Both the position numbers and the translations under genes were made by a program. A stretch of DNA of 64,000 nt from assembly GCF_902167145.1 (NCBI RefSeq), contig NC_050097.1, positions 225,451,034 through 225,515,033 of the forward strand, read 5' to 3'. The stretch is from Zea mays. Taxonomy: Eukaryota > Streptophyta > Magnoliopsida > Poales > Poaceae. Positions 44,101 to 52,800 of this stretch are shown piece by piece (position 1 is the stretch's first letter; each line of letters starts with the position of its first letter). The notes beneath the pieces are model-generated. The model did not search any database. It saw only the letters and a list, made by a program, of their open reading frames with translations, and was not told the origin of the DNA.

Positions 44101-46747
44101 TGTATGTGTTAGGATAAACTATGATGATTTTATGTTGGCAGGATTTAAACGATCTAGTGGGGTTGGGTGGCGTTCAGAGAATGGTAAGTTCATTTTTATG
44201 ATTGTCAGGAGCACTAGGTCAGTATGCATATGCTGCATGATAAATAGGTCCAGAAAGTATTGTGGATTGTTTGTTGGTGATGGCTACCACGTCAACACAA
44301 CATTGATCAATACCTTTGATTTTAAATATTTGAGTACTATTAACAAAGTGTATAACTCCAAGCCTAGGAAGTAAATATTGGACCTGAAGTGTTAAAACAT
44401 GGCTCAGCTGGTTGGGTGGTAGGTTGGTCGTGTACCCAATCACCTAAGGTACAAGTCCTCTCTCTGCTTGAATTTGAGTGCCTATTTCTCTATTTTCCTT
44501 TTTAATGAAAAAAACACCTAGTTTCTCCTAGGTTGGATCTTGGTTTTAGAAACATGCAATAGACTGTCGTACCACAACTTATTTCCATTAATGGGTTATG
44601 AACAGGGTAATCTACTCTTTCTATAAGATTGTTTCCAACAGTTCACCCATATGGTCATCCAAAACACTGTTTTGCACTGTTCGCAGAGTGGAGTTTAAAT
44701 ATGAGGATGGAAATGGGTAAGCTGCTGGAGATAGCCTAATTGTCGATGAACTGAATTTTTTTTGTTACTGATGTATAATTTATTTTTGAACTAAGTCATA
44801 CCTGTTTTGTGGCTCTAGCTTTCTGTGCTAAGGTATCTAGGGGTGGTAATGGATTACGATCCAAATGTTTCTTAACAATTAACTTGAGCCATTAATTAAT
44901 TTTAGTTTGAAAATGAATATATATATACACACATATCAAAAATCAAAGCAATGTTCCCCAGTAGAGTTGCTATATATATAAAAAAAGTATGGGCACATTC
45001 TAACTTGTTTACTGGTTAATATGTCATAAGGCACAGAACTCGTGGACTAAGCTTGCTGTGGAGATCGACAGTCCACAAGCTACGTCTCTGGATCAGTTAG
45101 CCGATCCACCCAATAGTACCTGTGCGCAAGTAATCCACTCAAAGTCAGAGATATGTAGCAACAGATGGCTACCAGATAAGAGCAACAGAAACTGCAAGAA
45201 GCCAAAAAACACTAATGGTATGTCATGCTCAACCGATGTGCATTATGCAATTTTACAAAATAAATAAACTTGCTGGCCATTTTATCTATTAAGATTGATG
45301 GTTGATTTCAGATGACTTTAAGGGAAAGGACCTGGAGATAGGTGGCCCTGAAAATTTATATATGGGTCACCAATCTTCCCCAAATGGGAGATCCATCAAA
45401 GCAGCAGATCATGAAAACAATTCAAAGGAATCAATGATGGAAAATTTAGAGGAGCCAACTGTTCGAGCTGCTGACCTAATTGGTTCAATGGCCAAAAACA
45501 TGGATACCCCACAGGCAGCAAGAGCTGCAGAAGATACCCCTAATTTCTCTTCCAAAGTGCCAGAAGGGAAAGGTAAGAATAACCAGAATGATAAGTATGT
45601 TTTGCCATCACTTGAGCTGAGTTTGAAGAGGTCGAGATCATGTGGAGATGGTGCCAACAACAAAAATACAGTCAAAGACGACGAACAACGGAATTGTGTA
45701 TTAAGACGATCAAATCTGTCGGCTTTTACAAGGTGCAAAACATAATATCAGTGTCATTAGTGAGTTATGAGAGCAACAGTATGTTACGTACTAACAGTTA
45801 CCACTTTTATTGCAAGGTACCACACATCTGCGGCTTCCAATCAAGGTGGGACAGGATTGGTAGGTAGCTGTTCGCCGCATGATAACAGCTCGGAGGCTGT
45901 GAAAACGGATTCTACCTACAACATGAAGTCAAATTCAGATGCTGCCCCGATAAAACAAGGCTCCAACGGCAGTAGCAATGACAATGACATGGGTTCCACT
46001 ACAAAGGATGTTGTGACAAAACCCATGTTGCCCTCTGCTATTAAGGCTAATGGATACACATCAGCGTTCCATCCTGTGCAGCAGTGGATGGTTCCAGCTA
46101 ATGCAACAGCAGGGAAAACGAAGGCTGATGAAAATACAGCCAGAAATCACTGCGTCCATTTTGAGAATGGTGGGTCAGGAGCCCTGCAATGTGGTTCCTC
46201 CAACGTATTTGATCCCCCACTTGAAGGCCAAGCTACAAATAACTATGGTGGTGTGAAAGCCGGGAGCAACTCAGGCAGCAACAAGGGGCAGAACAATGGG
46301 AGTACGGCTGCTGCAAATGCTGGACTGGCAGAAACGGAGATACAGGCCATGGACAAAAGTGGAGTTGGAGGTGGCAATGGCAATGGCAATGGGAGTGGCA
46401 GTGGCAGTGGCAATGACACATATGTCAGACGGCTTGCTGCGAACATGACACCGCGACAAGCACAGCTAAAGAAATATAGAGAGAAAAAGAAAGACCGGAA
46501 CTTTGGGAAGAAGGTAGCCTGTTTGCAATTGCATCTTAATTTTTCTTCTTTATTTGTTTTCAGTTACATATATGTTTAAGAAGAAGTGAGAGCATTGGAT
46601 AGGAGGACTGGTTTCTTTCTGATGGCCGTCTGCCATTTTCAGGTGCGGTACCAGAGCAGAAAGAGGCTAGCCGACCAGCGGCCACGGGTTCGTGGACAGT
46701 TCGTCAAGCAAGCTGTGCAAAATCAGGACGGAGCTAGAGAGAGATGA
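10207..46747 (+). CDS. PRR37: Pseudo-response regulator, PRR37 type (clock and flowering)
   Basis: Coding exons: 10207-10408, 41990-42151, 42264-42400, 42573-42728, 45031-45217, 45312-45732, 45817-46513 and 46643-46747. All introns are GT-AG, phases match, and the sum is 2067 nt (688 aa). Residues about 40-160 are a receiver-like domain. The phospho-acceptor position reads LVLTEV, with Glu in place of Asp as in all pseudo-response regulators, and [17 protein letters not shown] follows. The middle region is Ser/Asn-rich with conserved blocks ([26 protein letters not shown]). The latter contains an LxLxL motif that in PRR proteins can recruit TOPLESS co-repressors. A Gly-Asn/Gly-Ser repeat (46370-46415) precedes the CCT domain (RNFGKK joined to [20 protein letters not shown]). 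The family acts in the nucleus as a clock repressor, and grass PRR37 orthologues delay flowering in long days. PRR73 is the main alternative assignment. Confidence 0.93.
10409..11683. other. Intron DNA without recognised feature
   Basis: No domain-bearing ORF, terminal repeats or splice pairs recognised. Probably decayed transposon sequence. Confidence 0.4.
11701..11793 (+). mobile_element. 5'-truncated LINE tail (93 bp)
   Basis: A 17-bp direct repeat, ACTAAGACTATGCTAGT, flanks it exactly (11684-11700 and 11794-11810). The insert ends GCCGGATTTTGTTCCATTATCTAAAAAA, that is a LINE-like 3' end with a short A tail. Long target duplications plus an A tail are the hallmark of target-primed reverse transcription. 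Only the last 93 bp were copied. Confidence 0.88.
11840..12075. repeat. Scattered TGCAACAT-like motif array
   Basis: The octamer-like motif (T/A)GCAACAT or TACAACAT recurs at irregular 20-40 bp spacing. Examples are AACATATACAACATT, TTGCAACATCCGAAACA, CTGCAACATACA, TTGCAACATTCG and ATGCAACACG. This resembles subterminal motif clusters of DNA transposons, but no terminal repeats were found. Confidence 0.4.
12248..12541 (+). mobile_element. tRNA-derived SINE, copy 1
   Basis: The 13-bp target duplication ATGGGCTAGGATG lies at 12235-12247 and 12542-12554. The 5' part carries a pol III A-box-like TAGTTGAGTTGGTTAGG and a B-box-like GAGTTCGACTCC, and the 3' end is a T run (GAGTTTTTT). Two related copies lie at 38819-39141 and 42924-43200. 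Confidence 0.85.
12555..13790. other. Intron DNA without recognised feature
   Basis: Several short ORFs, none with a recognisable domain. No terminal repeats seen. Confidence 0.4.
13790..17065 (-). mobile_element. Short-LTR Copia remnant, copy 1
   Basis: The left LTR ends at 13934 (TCTAACA). Its interior matches the LTRs at 24873 and 38542 (GGATTACA-like block, then TAGGCCCATAACAC). Going right on the minus strand come RNase H (14526-14332), RT with [17 protein letters not shown] near 15150, a Pro/Ala-rich linker (16063-15548), the integrase C-terminal part ([14 protein letters not shown]) near 16300 and the integrase core near 16670-16443. All frames are broken. Gag and the right LTR are missing: the element stops where LINE-1 sequence begins near 17070. 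The left border is approximate. Confidence 0.72.
17070..19938 (-). mobile_element. LINE (L1-type) remnant A, split by a solo LTR
   Basis: Minus-strand RT fragments with [11 protein letters not shown] (catalytic YxDD with Pro for Ala) occur at 17470-17213. More RT (ITKAFDSV) occurs at 18461-18228, beyond the solo LTR at 17534-18117. Upstream on the same strand is an ORF1-like protein (19938-18745) with a DUF4283-like stretch ([20 protein letters not shown]). Its 3' end is missing and its ORF1 is cut at 19938 by the poly-T end of LINE B. All frames are interrupted. Confidence 0.7.
17534..18117. repeat. Solo LTR (584 bp) inside LINE A
   Basis: It starts TGTAGG, ends CCTACA and is flanked by the 5-bp target duplication TCGCC (17529-17533 and 18118-18122). 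No internal region or second LTR is present. LINE RT sequence resumes immediately on both sides. The sequence style suggests a Gypsy element, but I cannot assign the family or orientation. Confidence 0.85.
19939..23620 (-). mobile_element. LINE (L1-type) B without endonuclease region
   Basis: A poly-T run (19940-19947) is the complement of its A tail. Going right on the minus strand come a zinc-binding RVT C-terminus (21164-20472), RT with [23 protein letters not shown] (YADD at 21638-21627), [13 protein letters not shown] and [13 protein letters not shown], and the RT N-terminus (22448-22080, [15 protein letters not shown]). ORF1 (23385-22476) has a zinc knuckle ([14 protein letters not shown]). 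Only about 30 codons separate ORF1 sequence from the RT N-terminus, so the usual AP-type endonuclease domain is absent. Stops and frameshifts break the RT. The 5' border is approximate. Confidence 0.78.
23359..23485. mobile_element. Harbinger-type MITE in LINE B ORF1 (127 bp)
   Basis: Terminal repeats are GGCCCTGTTCGTTT and AAACGAACAAAGCC, with a 3-bp TGA duplication at 23356-23358 and 23486-23488. LINE ORF1-like sequence continues on both sides. A shorter relative is at 43834-43910. Confidence 0.82.
23828..24862. mobile_element. Possible MULE-like element
   Basis: The ends form the inverted pair AGAGTAAATTTCA (23828-23840) and TGAAATTTACTCT (24850-24862). Weaker inverted similarity extends inward. 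The interior is GC-richer, with no recognised transposase. No clean 9-bp target duplication was found, so the class is tentative. Alternatively it is an unrelated repeat. Confidence 0.45.
25524..26845 (+). repeat. E2 5' LTR
   Basis: Starts TGAAAGGGAATTAGG and ends GGCGACTATCA. It holds many copies of the palindrome CACCGGACTGTCCGGTG and its half sites (about 25725-26230). A TATA-like CTATAAATA at 26271 follows, making this the likely pol II promoter. Confidence 0.93.
26848..26859 (+). promoter_or_regulatory. E2 primer-binding site
   Basis: TGGTATCGGAGC lies two bases after the 5' LTR. It is complementary to the 3' end of initiator methionine tRNA but for one base, as usual for Copia elements. 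Confidence 0.85.
26893..29582 (+). pseudogene. Sirevirus gag with one frameshift (E2)
   Basis: The first part (26893-27681 frame) has a Lys/Ser-rich N-terminus and the gag core ([16 protein letters not shown]). The frame is lost near 27600-27610 by what looks like a one-base change. The second part is open to 29582 in the other frame. It contains the zinc knuckle [14 protein letters not shown] near 28080, a long coiled-coil region (28450-29060) and a WVPKVKN terminus. Gag packages element RNA into cytoplasmic virus-like particles. This copy would give a truncated gag unless it shifts frame. Confidence 0.88.
29596..32841 (+). CDS. Sirevirus pol polyprotein (E2)
   Basis: One open frame, +1 relative to the gag end; the first ATG is at 29650. 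Order: protease-like segment ([12 protein letters not shown]), in which the catalytic Asp position is His (codon 29629-29631); HHCC zinc finger (HRRLAHVG to CSACQAGKQ); integrase with Asp-Asp-Glu residues ([28 protein letters not shown]); RT with [23 protein letters not shown] and YVDD; RNase H ([25 protein letters not shown]). It ends at TAG, 32841. All pol domains except the protease keep their key residues. Copia-type domain order (integrase before RT) confirms the class. Confidence 0.93.
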   Translation, partial: VYASGGSSWILHSGCTNHMTGEKRMFSSYEKNQDPQRAITFGDGNQGLVKGLGKIAISPDHSISNVFLVDSLDYNLLSVSQLCQMGYNCLFTDVGVTVFRRSDDSIAFKGVLEGQLYLVDFNRAELDTCLIAKTNMGWLWHRRLAHVGMKNLHKLLKGEHILGLTNVHFEKDRICSACQAGKQVGVHHPHKNIMTTDRPLELLHMDLFGPIAYISIGGSKYCLVIVDDYSRFTWVFFLQEKSQTQETLKGFLRRAQNEFALRIKKIRSDNGTEFKNSQIEGFLEEEGIKHEFSSPYTPQQNGVVERKNRTLLDMARTMLDEYKTPDRFWAESVNTACYAINRLYLHRILKKTSYELLTGKKPNISYFRVFGSKCFILVKRGRKSKFAPKTIEGFLLGYDSNTRAYRVFNKSTGLVEVSCDVVFDETNGSQVEQVDLDEVGEEQAPCIALRNMSIGDVCPRESEEPPNAQDQPSSSMQASPPTQNEDEAQVDEGQNQEDEPPQDNGNNQGGDANDQEKEDEEEPRPPHPRVHQAIQRDHPVDTILGDIHKGVTTRSRVAHFCEHYSFVSSIEPHRIEKALQDSDWVVAMQEELNNFTRNEVWQLVPRPNQNVVGTKWIFRNKQDEHGVVTRNKARLVAKGYSQVEGLDFGETYAPVARLESIRILLAYATYHGFKLYQMDVKSAFLNGPIKEEVYVEQPPGFEDSEYPNHVYRLSKAFYGLKQAPRAWYECLRDFLIANGFKVGKADPTLFTKTLENDLFVCQIYVDDIIFGSTNESTCEEFSRIMSQKFEMSMMGELKYFLGFQVKQLQEGTFISQTKYTQDILTKFGMKDAKPIKTPMGTNGHLDLDTGGKSVDQKVYRSMIGSLLYLCASRPDIMLSVCMCARFQSDPKESHLTAVKRILRYLAYTPKFGLWYPRGSTFDLIGYSDADWAGCKINRKSTSGTCQFLGRSLVSWASKKQNSVALSTAEAEYIAAGHCCAQLLWMRQTLRDYGYKLTKVPLLCDNESAIKMADNPVEHSRTKHIAIRYHFLRDHQQKGDIEISYINTKDQLADIFTKPLDEQSFTRLRHELNILDSRNFFC
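32842..33662 (+). other. E2 3' spacer with multiple polypurine tracts
   Basis: Non-coding. AAAAAGGGGGAG-type tracts occur near 33207, 33310 and 33649, with a weaker one near 33425. The last directly abuts the 3' LTR and is the functional plus-strand primer. Multiple tracts are a known Sirevirus trait. No envelope-like ORF is present. Confidence 0.8.
33663..34984 (+). repeat. E2 3' LTR
   Basis: Same length as the 5' LTR and almost identical to it. Ends TATCA, followed by the CTATC target duplication. Confidence 0.93.
35868..36106. mobile_element. hAT-type MITE in Copia copy 2 (239 bp)
   Basis: Imperfect terminal repeats (TGGGGATAAAAATC against GATCGTTTCCATCCCTA) are flanked by the 8-bp duplication TTCTTCCT/CTCTTCCT (35860-35867, 36107-36114; one mismatch). 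The surrounding Copia sequence aligns with uninterrupted Copia copy 1 near 15480-15560, which confirms an insertion. Confidence 0.75.
38819..39141 (+). mobile_element. tRNA-derived SINE, copy 2 (5' truncated)
   Basis: The body matches copy 1 (TAGGTGGTTTGAGTAGCAT, B-box-like GGTTCGACTCC, 3' T run). The 10-bp duplication TGTAATCTTG is at 38809-38818 and 39142-39151. The A-box part is missing. Confidence 0.8.
39241..41075 (+). mobile_element. Short-LTR Copia, copy 3, internally deleted
   Basis: The 5' LTR 39241-39354 (TGTTAGATT to CCTAACA) is followed by TGGTATCTAGCC as primer site. A short gag-like start follows (39413), then a jump to RT (39782-40138: [27 protein letters not shown]) and RNase H (40419-40900). 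Protease, integrase and most of RT, including the YVDD region, are missing. A purine-rich tract (40993-41008) precedes the 3' LTR at 41010, which matches the 5' LTR for about 65 bp and then runs into microsatellites instead of its normal end. Confidence 0.8.
41070..41173. repeat. Compound (CT)n-(CA)n-(TA)n microsatellite
   Basis: About 8 CT units, 6 CA units, a long TA run (41097-41149), TGTGTGTG and a second TA run (to 41172). It replaces the end of the Copia copy 3 LTR. Confidence 0.9.
41174..41938. repeat. AATGACTTAATG motif array next to (TA)n
   Basis: From 41350 to 41695 the motif AATGACTTAATG or near variants (AATGGCTTAATA, ACGACTTAATA, AATAACTTAATG) recurs roughly a dozen times at irregular spacing, often after CTAGA or CTGGA. 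GC-rich blocks border the array (41215-41345 and 41695-41905). The left side abuts a TA microsatellite, and the right side has ATAGATATATATAAAT. It ends about 50 bp before PRR37 exon 2. No transposon class is assigned. Confidence 0.5.
42924..43200 (-). mobile_element. tRNA-derived SINE, copy 3, with internal duplication
   Basis: On the complementary strand it carries the same A/B-box head (CTAGCCGAGTTGGTTAGG, GGGTTCGACTCC) and tail as copies 1 and 2. Target duplication ACCACATAATTA/ACCACAGAATTA (42912-42923, 43201-43212; one mismatch). Inside are two perfect tandem copies of a 50-bp unit (42979-43028 and 43029-43078). It lies in the PRR37 intron between exons 4 and 5. Confidence 0.85.
43834..43910. 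mobile_element. Small Harbinger-type MITE (77 bp)
   Basis: Ends GAGTTTATTCGGTTT and AAACGAACAAGCCC are inversely related and flanked by TAA (43831-43833, 43911-43913). The interior (GATTGGAGGGGAATCCC) matches the MITE at 23359-23485. Confidence 0.7.
44396..44535 (+). mobile_element. Possible second SINE type
   Basis: The head ATGGCTCAGCTGGTTGGGTGG resembles a tRNA A-box region, and GGTACAAGTCCTC about 50 bp on resembles a B-box. The tail has CCTAGTTTCTCCTAGG, a small hairpin. No target duplication was identified and the borders are approximate. Confidence 0.5.
44624..44745. mobile_element. MITE of the TCCAACAGTTCACCCAT family, copy 1
   Basis: The ends TTTCCAACAGTTCACCCAT and ATGGGTAAGCTGCTGGAGATA form an imperfect inverted repeat. 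A second copy lies at 60695-60825. Exact borders and target duplication are unclear. Confidence 0.5.
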
Positions 46748-46993
46748 CCGACACCCCCCCCCCCCCTCCCCTGTGGCTGTGCTGCTCTCTGGCTTCAGCT
46801 CCCTACTGACTCCGACTCCACCTCTGCTGGCATGCATGGTTGCCGCTTTGGACTCAAAACACTTGACAGTTAGACGTGCGGTTGATGATTCTTCCTTCTC
46901 TCGTGGTGTGGACTGATATGGTCAACAACACAGCCTCCTTCCTTTTCATCATTGGTTTCTTCACATCTAGAATCTACTGCCTGACCGGGAAAG

Positions 46994-46999
46994 AATAAA
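46994..46999 (+). terminator. Candidate PRR37 polyadenylation signal
   Basis: AATAAA about 250 bases after the PRR37 stop codon (46745-46747), in AT-rich 3' UTR sequence. Confidence 0.5.
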
Positions 47000-47392
47000 C
47001 AAGGAACTTCTTCTTCTATACATGTGTATGTATGTATGCATTCCTAAGCATGTAATGTAGAAGAATAAGTGCGTGGCTTGACTCTAGATGGACTTTAATT
47101 TTAGACAGAGTCTTGCTCGCTCTCCTACATCATCTAGTGTAACTAAAGTGTTGTCATGTATGGTCTTGGATCACTGTCTATCAATATATTATATCGTGGC
47201 GTTCCTTGATAAGTCTGCAGGCAGAAGCATGACAAAAATTCAGGGAGGGCCAAGAAACCATATGACAAAATCAACCAACACCGTAAAATAACTATTGTCA
47301 TATAGAATTCAAGTTTTATATCAATACATGATACAAGTTCAAAGAAGTAAATCATACAAATAAAAAAGAAACATACCGTTAAGTTTTTGTTG

Positions 47393-47643
47393 ACCTCACA
47401 ATTGTCTCTTAGTTTTGAGACGTTGAAATCGTCGAATAATGAGTTCATCATCAATGAATTTGAAGATCGTCGAATAATGAGTTCATCATCAATGAATTTG
47501 AAGATCTCTTTCTCAGTGAAGCAAACCATTAAATCATTCAACCAATCATCTTCAATCTTGTTATGCAATTCTCTCTTAATTATATTAATAGCTAAAAATG
47601 TTCTCTCAACACATGCCGTTGACACAAGTAATAATAGAGCCAA
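47393..47643 (-). pseudogene. hAT transposase C-terminal fragment
   Basis: The minus strand encodes STACVERTFLAINIIKRELH and DDWLNDLMVCFTEKEIF, the dimerisation region at the end of hAT transposases. A 38-bp perfect tandem duplication (47428-47465, 47466-47503) shifts the frame after FIDDE. The catalytic part is absent. Confidence 0.75.
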
Positions 47644-48218
47644 CTCAATTAGCTTGTAGAAGAGTATTAATAATCATCAACAGACCAACTACTTATGAAC
47701 TTACCTAATCCAGTTCAGTTATGCAAAATTGCAAATCTAGCACAGGCGTACAACTTGTCTGCTTGGTTAGTGCTTACCTTCCTGAAGATCTGGACTGCTT
47801 GTTGATGAGAGCAGTGATAGGGAGCAGCGGCGCCTGAGGAAAGGGTGCGCGCCTACGCTGCGCCGATCAGAAGACAGAAGGAAGATGGTTGGACGTTGGG
47901 GCCGCAGGGGCATGGGCAACGTTGCGCCGGGCTAGGACAGGGGCAGTCACACGAGTCGCCGGCGCCGCCGTGCCTGGGCTGGGGTTCCACGCCTGGACCT
48001 CGACGGGCACAAGGCCACACCAAACGCCACATCACACGGGAAGAACGAAGAAAGGAACCGTGGCGGCTTGACAGAGAACGGACGGGATGACCAATGGCCC
48101 TGTTTGGATCCTTCAAGCCCGGCTAGAGCTAGAGCTAGTTTCTAGCTCTAACTCTAGCCCAAACTAGCTCTAGCCCTCTACGTGTTTGGATCAAAGGGCT
48201 AGTTTACAATAAATACTA

Positions 48219-48478
48219 CTCCCTCCGGTTTCCTATTAGTTGTCGTTTAGGACAACGACACGGTCTCCAAAATATAACTTTGACCAATGTTTTTTTGTTA
48301 AAATACAAATGAACTCTTAATACATTTATACTTTTATAAAAGTACTTTTTATGACAAATTGACGCATATAAATATTAGGTTCCAAAACTAAATAACAAAA
48401 TAGTTATTTGTAGTCAAAATTTTATAAGTTTGACTCGAACCTTATCCAAAACGACAACTAATAGGAAACCGGAGGGAG
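48219..48478. mobile_element. Stowaway MITE nested in Harbinger (260 bp)
   Basis: The long, nearly perfect terminal repeat CTCCCTCCGGTTTCCTATTA (continuing with GTTGTCGTTT) is inverted at the far end, with TA on both sides (48217-48218, 48479-48480). The TIRs are better preserved than in the copy at 9033. Confidence 0.93.
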
Positions 48479-48682
48479 TATTTTATAATCATTTGTCTCA
48501 TTTAAACCTTTCTTTATCCGGATTTAGTGTGGCAAACTCTTGTGTGGCTTCTCCCACACACAAATAACACAAATAAATTTATTTTCACAAATCAAACATC
48601 CAAATCACAATAAGATTAATTTCTGCATACAAATGCGATGTCCCATACGAACATACAAGTCCTTAATCAATATTTAAAAAAA

Positions 48683-49024
48683 TTACACTCCATGAAACAA
48701 AGCATGAGCTAAGTCATCACGGAAGGCATTCATGTTGACATCTTCAACAAGAGGTTCGTCTTCTAGCCATGTTGATGCTGCAGAACTAGGCATTGGATTA
48801 TAATTTTCATCGGCATCACATGCTTCGAATTCTCGATCCGCAATTCTACTCTCTCGAATAAAATTATGAAGAGCCATACATGCAACAATAATTCTAGTTT
48901 GCTTGTCCTCTGGAAATCTTTGCATGTTCAACAAAAGAAACGTACCCAGGAACGTGCGGATCCCGTGCGGAAGGATAAGAGAGAAAAAAGGATTTTGTTG
49001 GGCCTTCCAACAAACTAGCCCCAA
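48683..49024 (-). pseudogene. Harbinger transposase C-terminal fragment
   Basis: The minus-strand frame contains RIIVACMALHNFIRES and acidic residues typical of the end of the DDE_Tnp_4-type Harbinger nuclease. The upstream DDE core has been deleted, so it is not functional. Confidence 0.78.
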
Positions 49025-49695
49025 TAATCACCCCTTGGTGGGGAGAGTTTTTTGGGGTGGGCTAGTTGCAAAAAACTGGCTCTAGCCCTCCTGTTTGGCT
49101 ACTTTTGGGCTAGTTTGGCATAAACTAGTCCAAACTAGCTCTAGCCCTTGGATCCAAACAGGGCCAATGATGTTAACAAGCGGGAGAGTGGGATGTTATT
49201 GGGCCTTGGCTTGACACTTTGTCATAGAGAAGCCAATAGAGGTTGATTTTGGCCTATCCTATCTTTTAAATTTTCTATATTTTACAGTAAATAATATTAC
49301 ATATATAAGTAATCTTAAAATTTTAGGGGGGGCATGCCCACTTTGCCCCCTGTGGGTCCGCCCCTGGTTGCAGGAGTTCCATCTTGTTTTTGCTAGCAAA
49401 TAGCCGGGGTGTATAGGGGCTGTGTGGACAATCTCAGTCAGGTGTATTTCACTACTACTCTTACATACAATGTCCCTAGTCCAACTTGGTGGCAGCTGAG
49501 GGAGGAGAGTGGGTGGGGTGGTGTGTGTGTGTGGGGGGGGGGGGGAGCCTAGCTAAGATACCATGTTGAGAAGAGTTTAAATCTAACTTTAACCAGAGTT
49601 GTGACTGATATTAGTAATAGAGTTAGATGTGTCAAGGCCCAATACAACAGGGGCAACACACAGTACATTTCAACGGTATCAAATAATTTACCCTG

Positions 49696-49701
49696 TTTAT
49701 T
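49696..49701 (-). terminator. Candidate NET2-like gene polyadenylation signal
   Basis: AATAAA on the minus strand, about 160 bases beyond the stop codon at 49862. Confidence 0.5.
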
Positions 49702-49861
49702 TCAATCAAATGAACAAATTACCATTACAAACAAACACAAGCTAAATTCAAACAAAACCTGCGCTTGCATGTACTCTGGGGAACAAAACTACCCCAGGTT
49801 CATTTTGTCATTTTTTTCAAAATAAGGAAAACTATGGTCATGGTACCCACGCTCACGCACC

Positions 49862-52800
49862 TCACAGATCGCTGAATTGTTTCTGGAATGTGGGATTGAT
49901 GCACGCAAATATTGATTTTTTCTTTCGCTTTGTTCCAAACAGGAAGTTTCGCAACGGTACCCTTGTCCGACTTGGAAAATGCTTGAATTGTTTCTCGTGG
50001 CTTCTTTCGGTCTCTGGCCGCGACAAGCGTTGGGATGAAATCTCAAAACTCTCACGTAGCCCCTCCAGAGCATGGCTAACTTTGGCTTGAAGCCCCCTCA
50101 TGTGTTCTGATGCTGCCTGCATCTCGCCCTCAATCTTGCTGGTAGATTGCTGCATGTTTAGGACCTCGCCTTGAAACTTGGCAGCTTCATATGGTGTAAA
50201 CCTGGCTCTGTCCATCTCCAGGCTACCACGCAGGGCTTCCGCTATCTCCTCTTGCATTCTGCAAAGAGACGCAGATTTAAGCTGCACTTCTTGATCGAGA
50301 AGCGCGCTCTGCTCAAACCATACATCCAGTTCAGTTCGGAGCTCTCTCAACTTCTTCTCAGCAGGTCCGGGCTCTGCTGGAGTATCTGGTTCTCTAGACT
50401 TATTATCTTCCATTTCGTCCTGTGCCTCCTGGTACCTTCTGTCAAACTCCTGCATGCGATAGCAAGCCATGCTATACCTTACCAGGAACTGCAAATTTTC
50501 CTCCACCAAAGCGTCAATGTCGTTTCTGAACCTCGTCATTTTATGAAGTGACGTGTTGTTAGGTGTCTCGATGTTACTAGAACTGTTTTCCTCCACGGCA
50601 GAAATATCTCTACCCAAAGTGGCAATTGATCTGTCAATTTCTCTAAAAGATCTCAAACTTAAGAATCCGTTTGAGTTACCACCTGCTTTACTTGGAGGCA
50701 CCTCTGAGGAATCCAGGAGATCCCTTAGTGACCGTATCTCAACATACTTCATGGAATTTGCATTCCTTAACTCCCGTATAACTGCCTTTGTCTCTTCAAG
50801 ATGCTCCTGGTTTCTCCTTTCCAGTTCGCTAAGCCTCCTCTTTGTTTCTTTGTAGTTCCGCAGAACTGAAGTACAATCAGCTAGTAGTATTGCTTCTTTA
50901 CCTTCAAGCCCATCAGGAAGAAATTCTTGCCAGCTAGGTACAAAGTCCTCCCCCATCAAACCAGACTTTACACCCTGACTCCTTCCTCCATGGTTGTTCG
51001 AGGTAGTTGCTTCGCTTGCAAGCTCTCTGCCATGTGAAGTCTTCCTCTCTGAATTCGTCGGAACTTGCTCATAATCTCCAGCTGGCGCACAGATAGAAGT
51101 TTCATCCCTCACTTCTGAGGAATATATGTTCTTCATATCATGGACATTATCAACATGAACTAATGAAATGCAATCATCCTCTTTAAGCAATCCAACTTGG
51201 TTGCATTCGTTCGAACTTTCAATATTTTGTGGCCCATTTAGTTGATCAACTTGGTGTGGCGATTCTTCAACAGATTTTGCTTCATCTGCATGCCCCATGT
51301 GCAGGCTCTTCTTATCAGCACCACTGAAACAAGTAGCTTTTGGAAATGAGGATTCTTCTACGGAATCGTATTCCTTTAACCTGTACAAGTCTGAGGAAGC
51401 AATTGGACTAATCTGCCCACTGGTATTTTGTGATTTACTATCTCCAAGTCCTTCCTCCTGGATTACACTACTGCTGGAAAAAGAATTTCCATCATCAATA
51501 TTTCCCTCAGCGACTTCCATTAATGACTGAGAAGCTTCATTAGAGTCATATTTCCTGTCTAAATGATCCATACTACCTGAGTGGAGGAGATGAGTCTGTC
51601 CGACTATTCCCAATGGATATTCACCTCTCATAATTTCACCATTAGGGAAGTTTCTACTTCCGTTCTCAGTTTCTGATGAACTCTGAAATACTTTTCCTGA
51701 TGAGCTATCAACATTGCCCTCACCTGAATCGTGAACTATGTTTTCATTTTCTGAACTGAAAAGCGGATCAATATGGTCATCAAAATGTAGACGCAATTTG
51801 TACCTAACTTGTTGCATTAAGCAACTCCCAGGGATTATTTCCTCATTAGCATTCCTTGAGCCATGGATGCCATCATTACCATTATCACTAACCACTTCCG
51901 AGACATCTTCTCTATCTTGGCCCAAACTATGCCTTAGAGTTGGTGCCTCTATGTCTCTGAAGTCCCCACCCTTGCTCTCTTCTGCAGACTGCTCCAGGAA
52001 CACGTCTCTTGGAACCATTGCACCATCCTCTACCGCAGCTGACAAATTATGCAGGTCTTCAGGGCCAAAAGATCCAAGTGCCTTTGAGATATTAATTATG
52101 CAGCTAAAAACTTCAGAAAAGCCTGTGCTGACAGAGGCTTCTTCCTCAAGAATTGATCTTTCAAGAACTCGGACTGTGCTAAACTCATCCTCTAATTGCT
52201 TGATCTGTTCATTTAATTCACTTTGGTCATCACGAAGTGCCATCTCGTCTTGTAACTCATCCAATTTATTCTTTAGGTTTTCATTCTCTTGTATGAGTTG
52301 ATTGATCTGTGCTGTCTGTTTTGGGAACTTGAGCTCCAAGTTGATGACTTTATCAACAAGTTCATCAACATTCTCTGCGATCTCCTCCGCAGAGGATTCA
52401 GACCCACTGGAAAAAAACTTGTCAAGTTTCTCATATATGGGCTGCAACTCAAGTATTGCCTTGGTAACTGGGTAAGATCTTGCCACCACCGACGTGTCTG
52501 TGCTGCTTGCCTCTCTTGAACATGTGTCAGTGTCGCCATCCATCATAGCATACAGCTGTGCTCGTAGAGACTTTGTTTTTTCCAACTCCACAGCTGCAAG
52601 CTTGATCAACTCCTCAAAATGACGTACAAGCTCAGCTATGGTTCCCTGACAGGATCTAAGAGCTGTTATTGTCATCAAGGCACGGGCTTCATCATCGCCG
52701 ATGGCTGCATGTGCATCAAATCTATCCTGAATAAGGCAGATTTCATTCTGTGTATCTGCAATCTGCTTCTCGATCTCCCGGTACCGAGCAATACCACTCT

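Larger units (their letters stand above)
48096..49165 (-). mobile_element. PIF/Harbinger transposon, internally deleted (1070 bp)
   Basis: Perfect 16-bp terminal repeats GGCCCTGTTTGGATCC and GGATCCAAACAGGGCC, with AAT on both sides (48093-48095, 49166-49168). It carries the end of a Harbinger transposase on the minus strand and a Stowaway MITE at 48219-48478. Subterminal CTAGCTCTAGCC motifs are repeated at both ends. Confidence 0.85.
47218..49366 (-). mobile_element. hAT-like transposon remnant
   Basis: It contains the C-terminus of a hAT transposase (next entry). The right end reads GGGTCCGCCCCTG, the inverse of the CAGGGGCGGA-type hAT terminus. A weak counterpart (CAGGCAGAAG) is at 47218. 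No matching 8-bp target duplication was found, so the left border is tentative. A complete Harbinger element is nested inside. Confidence 0.55.
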
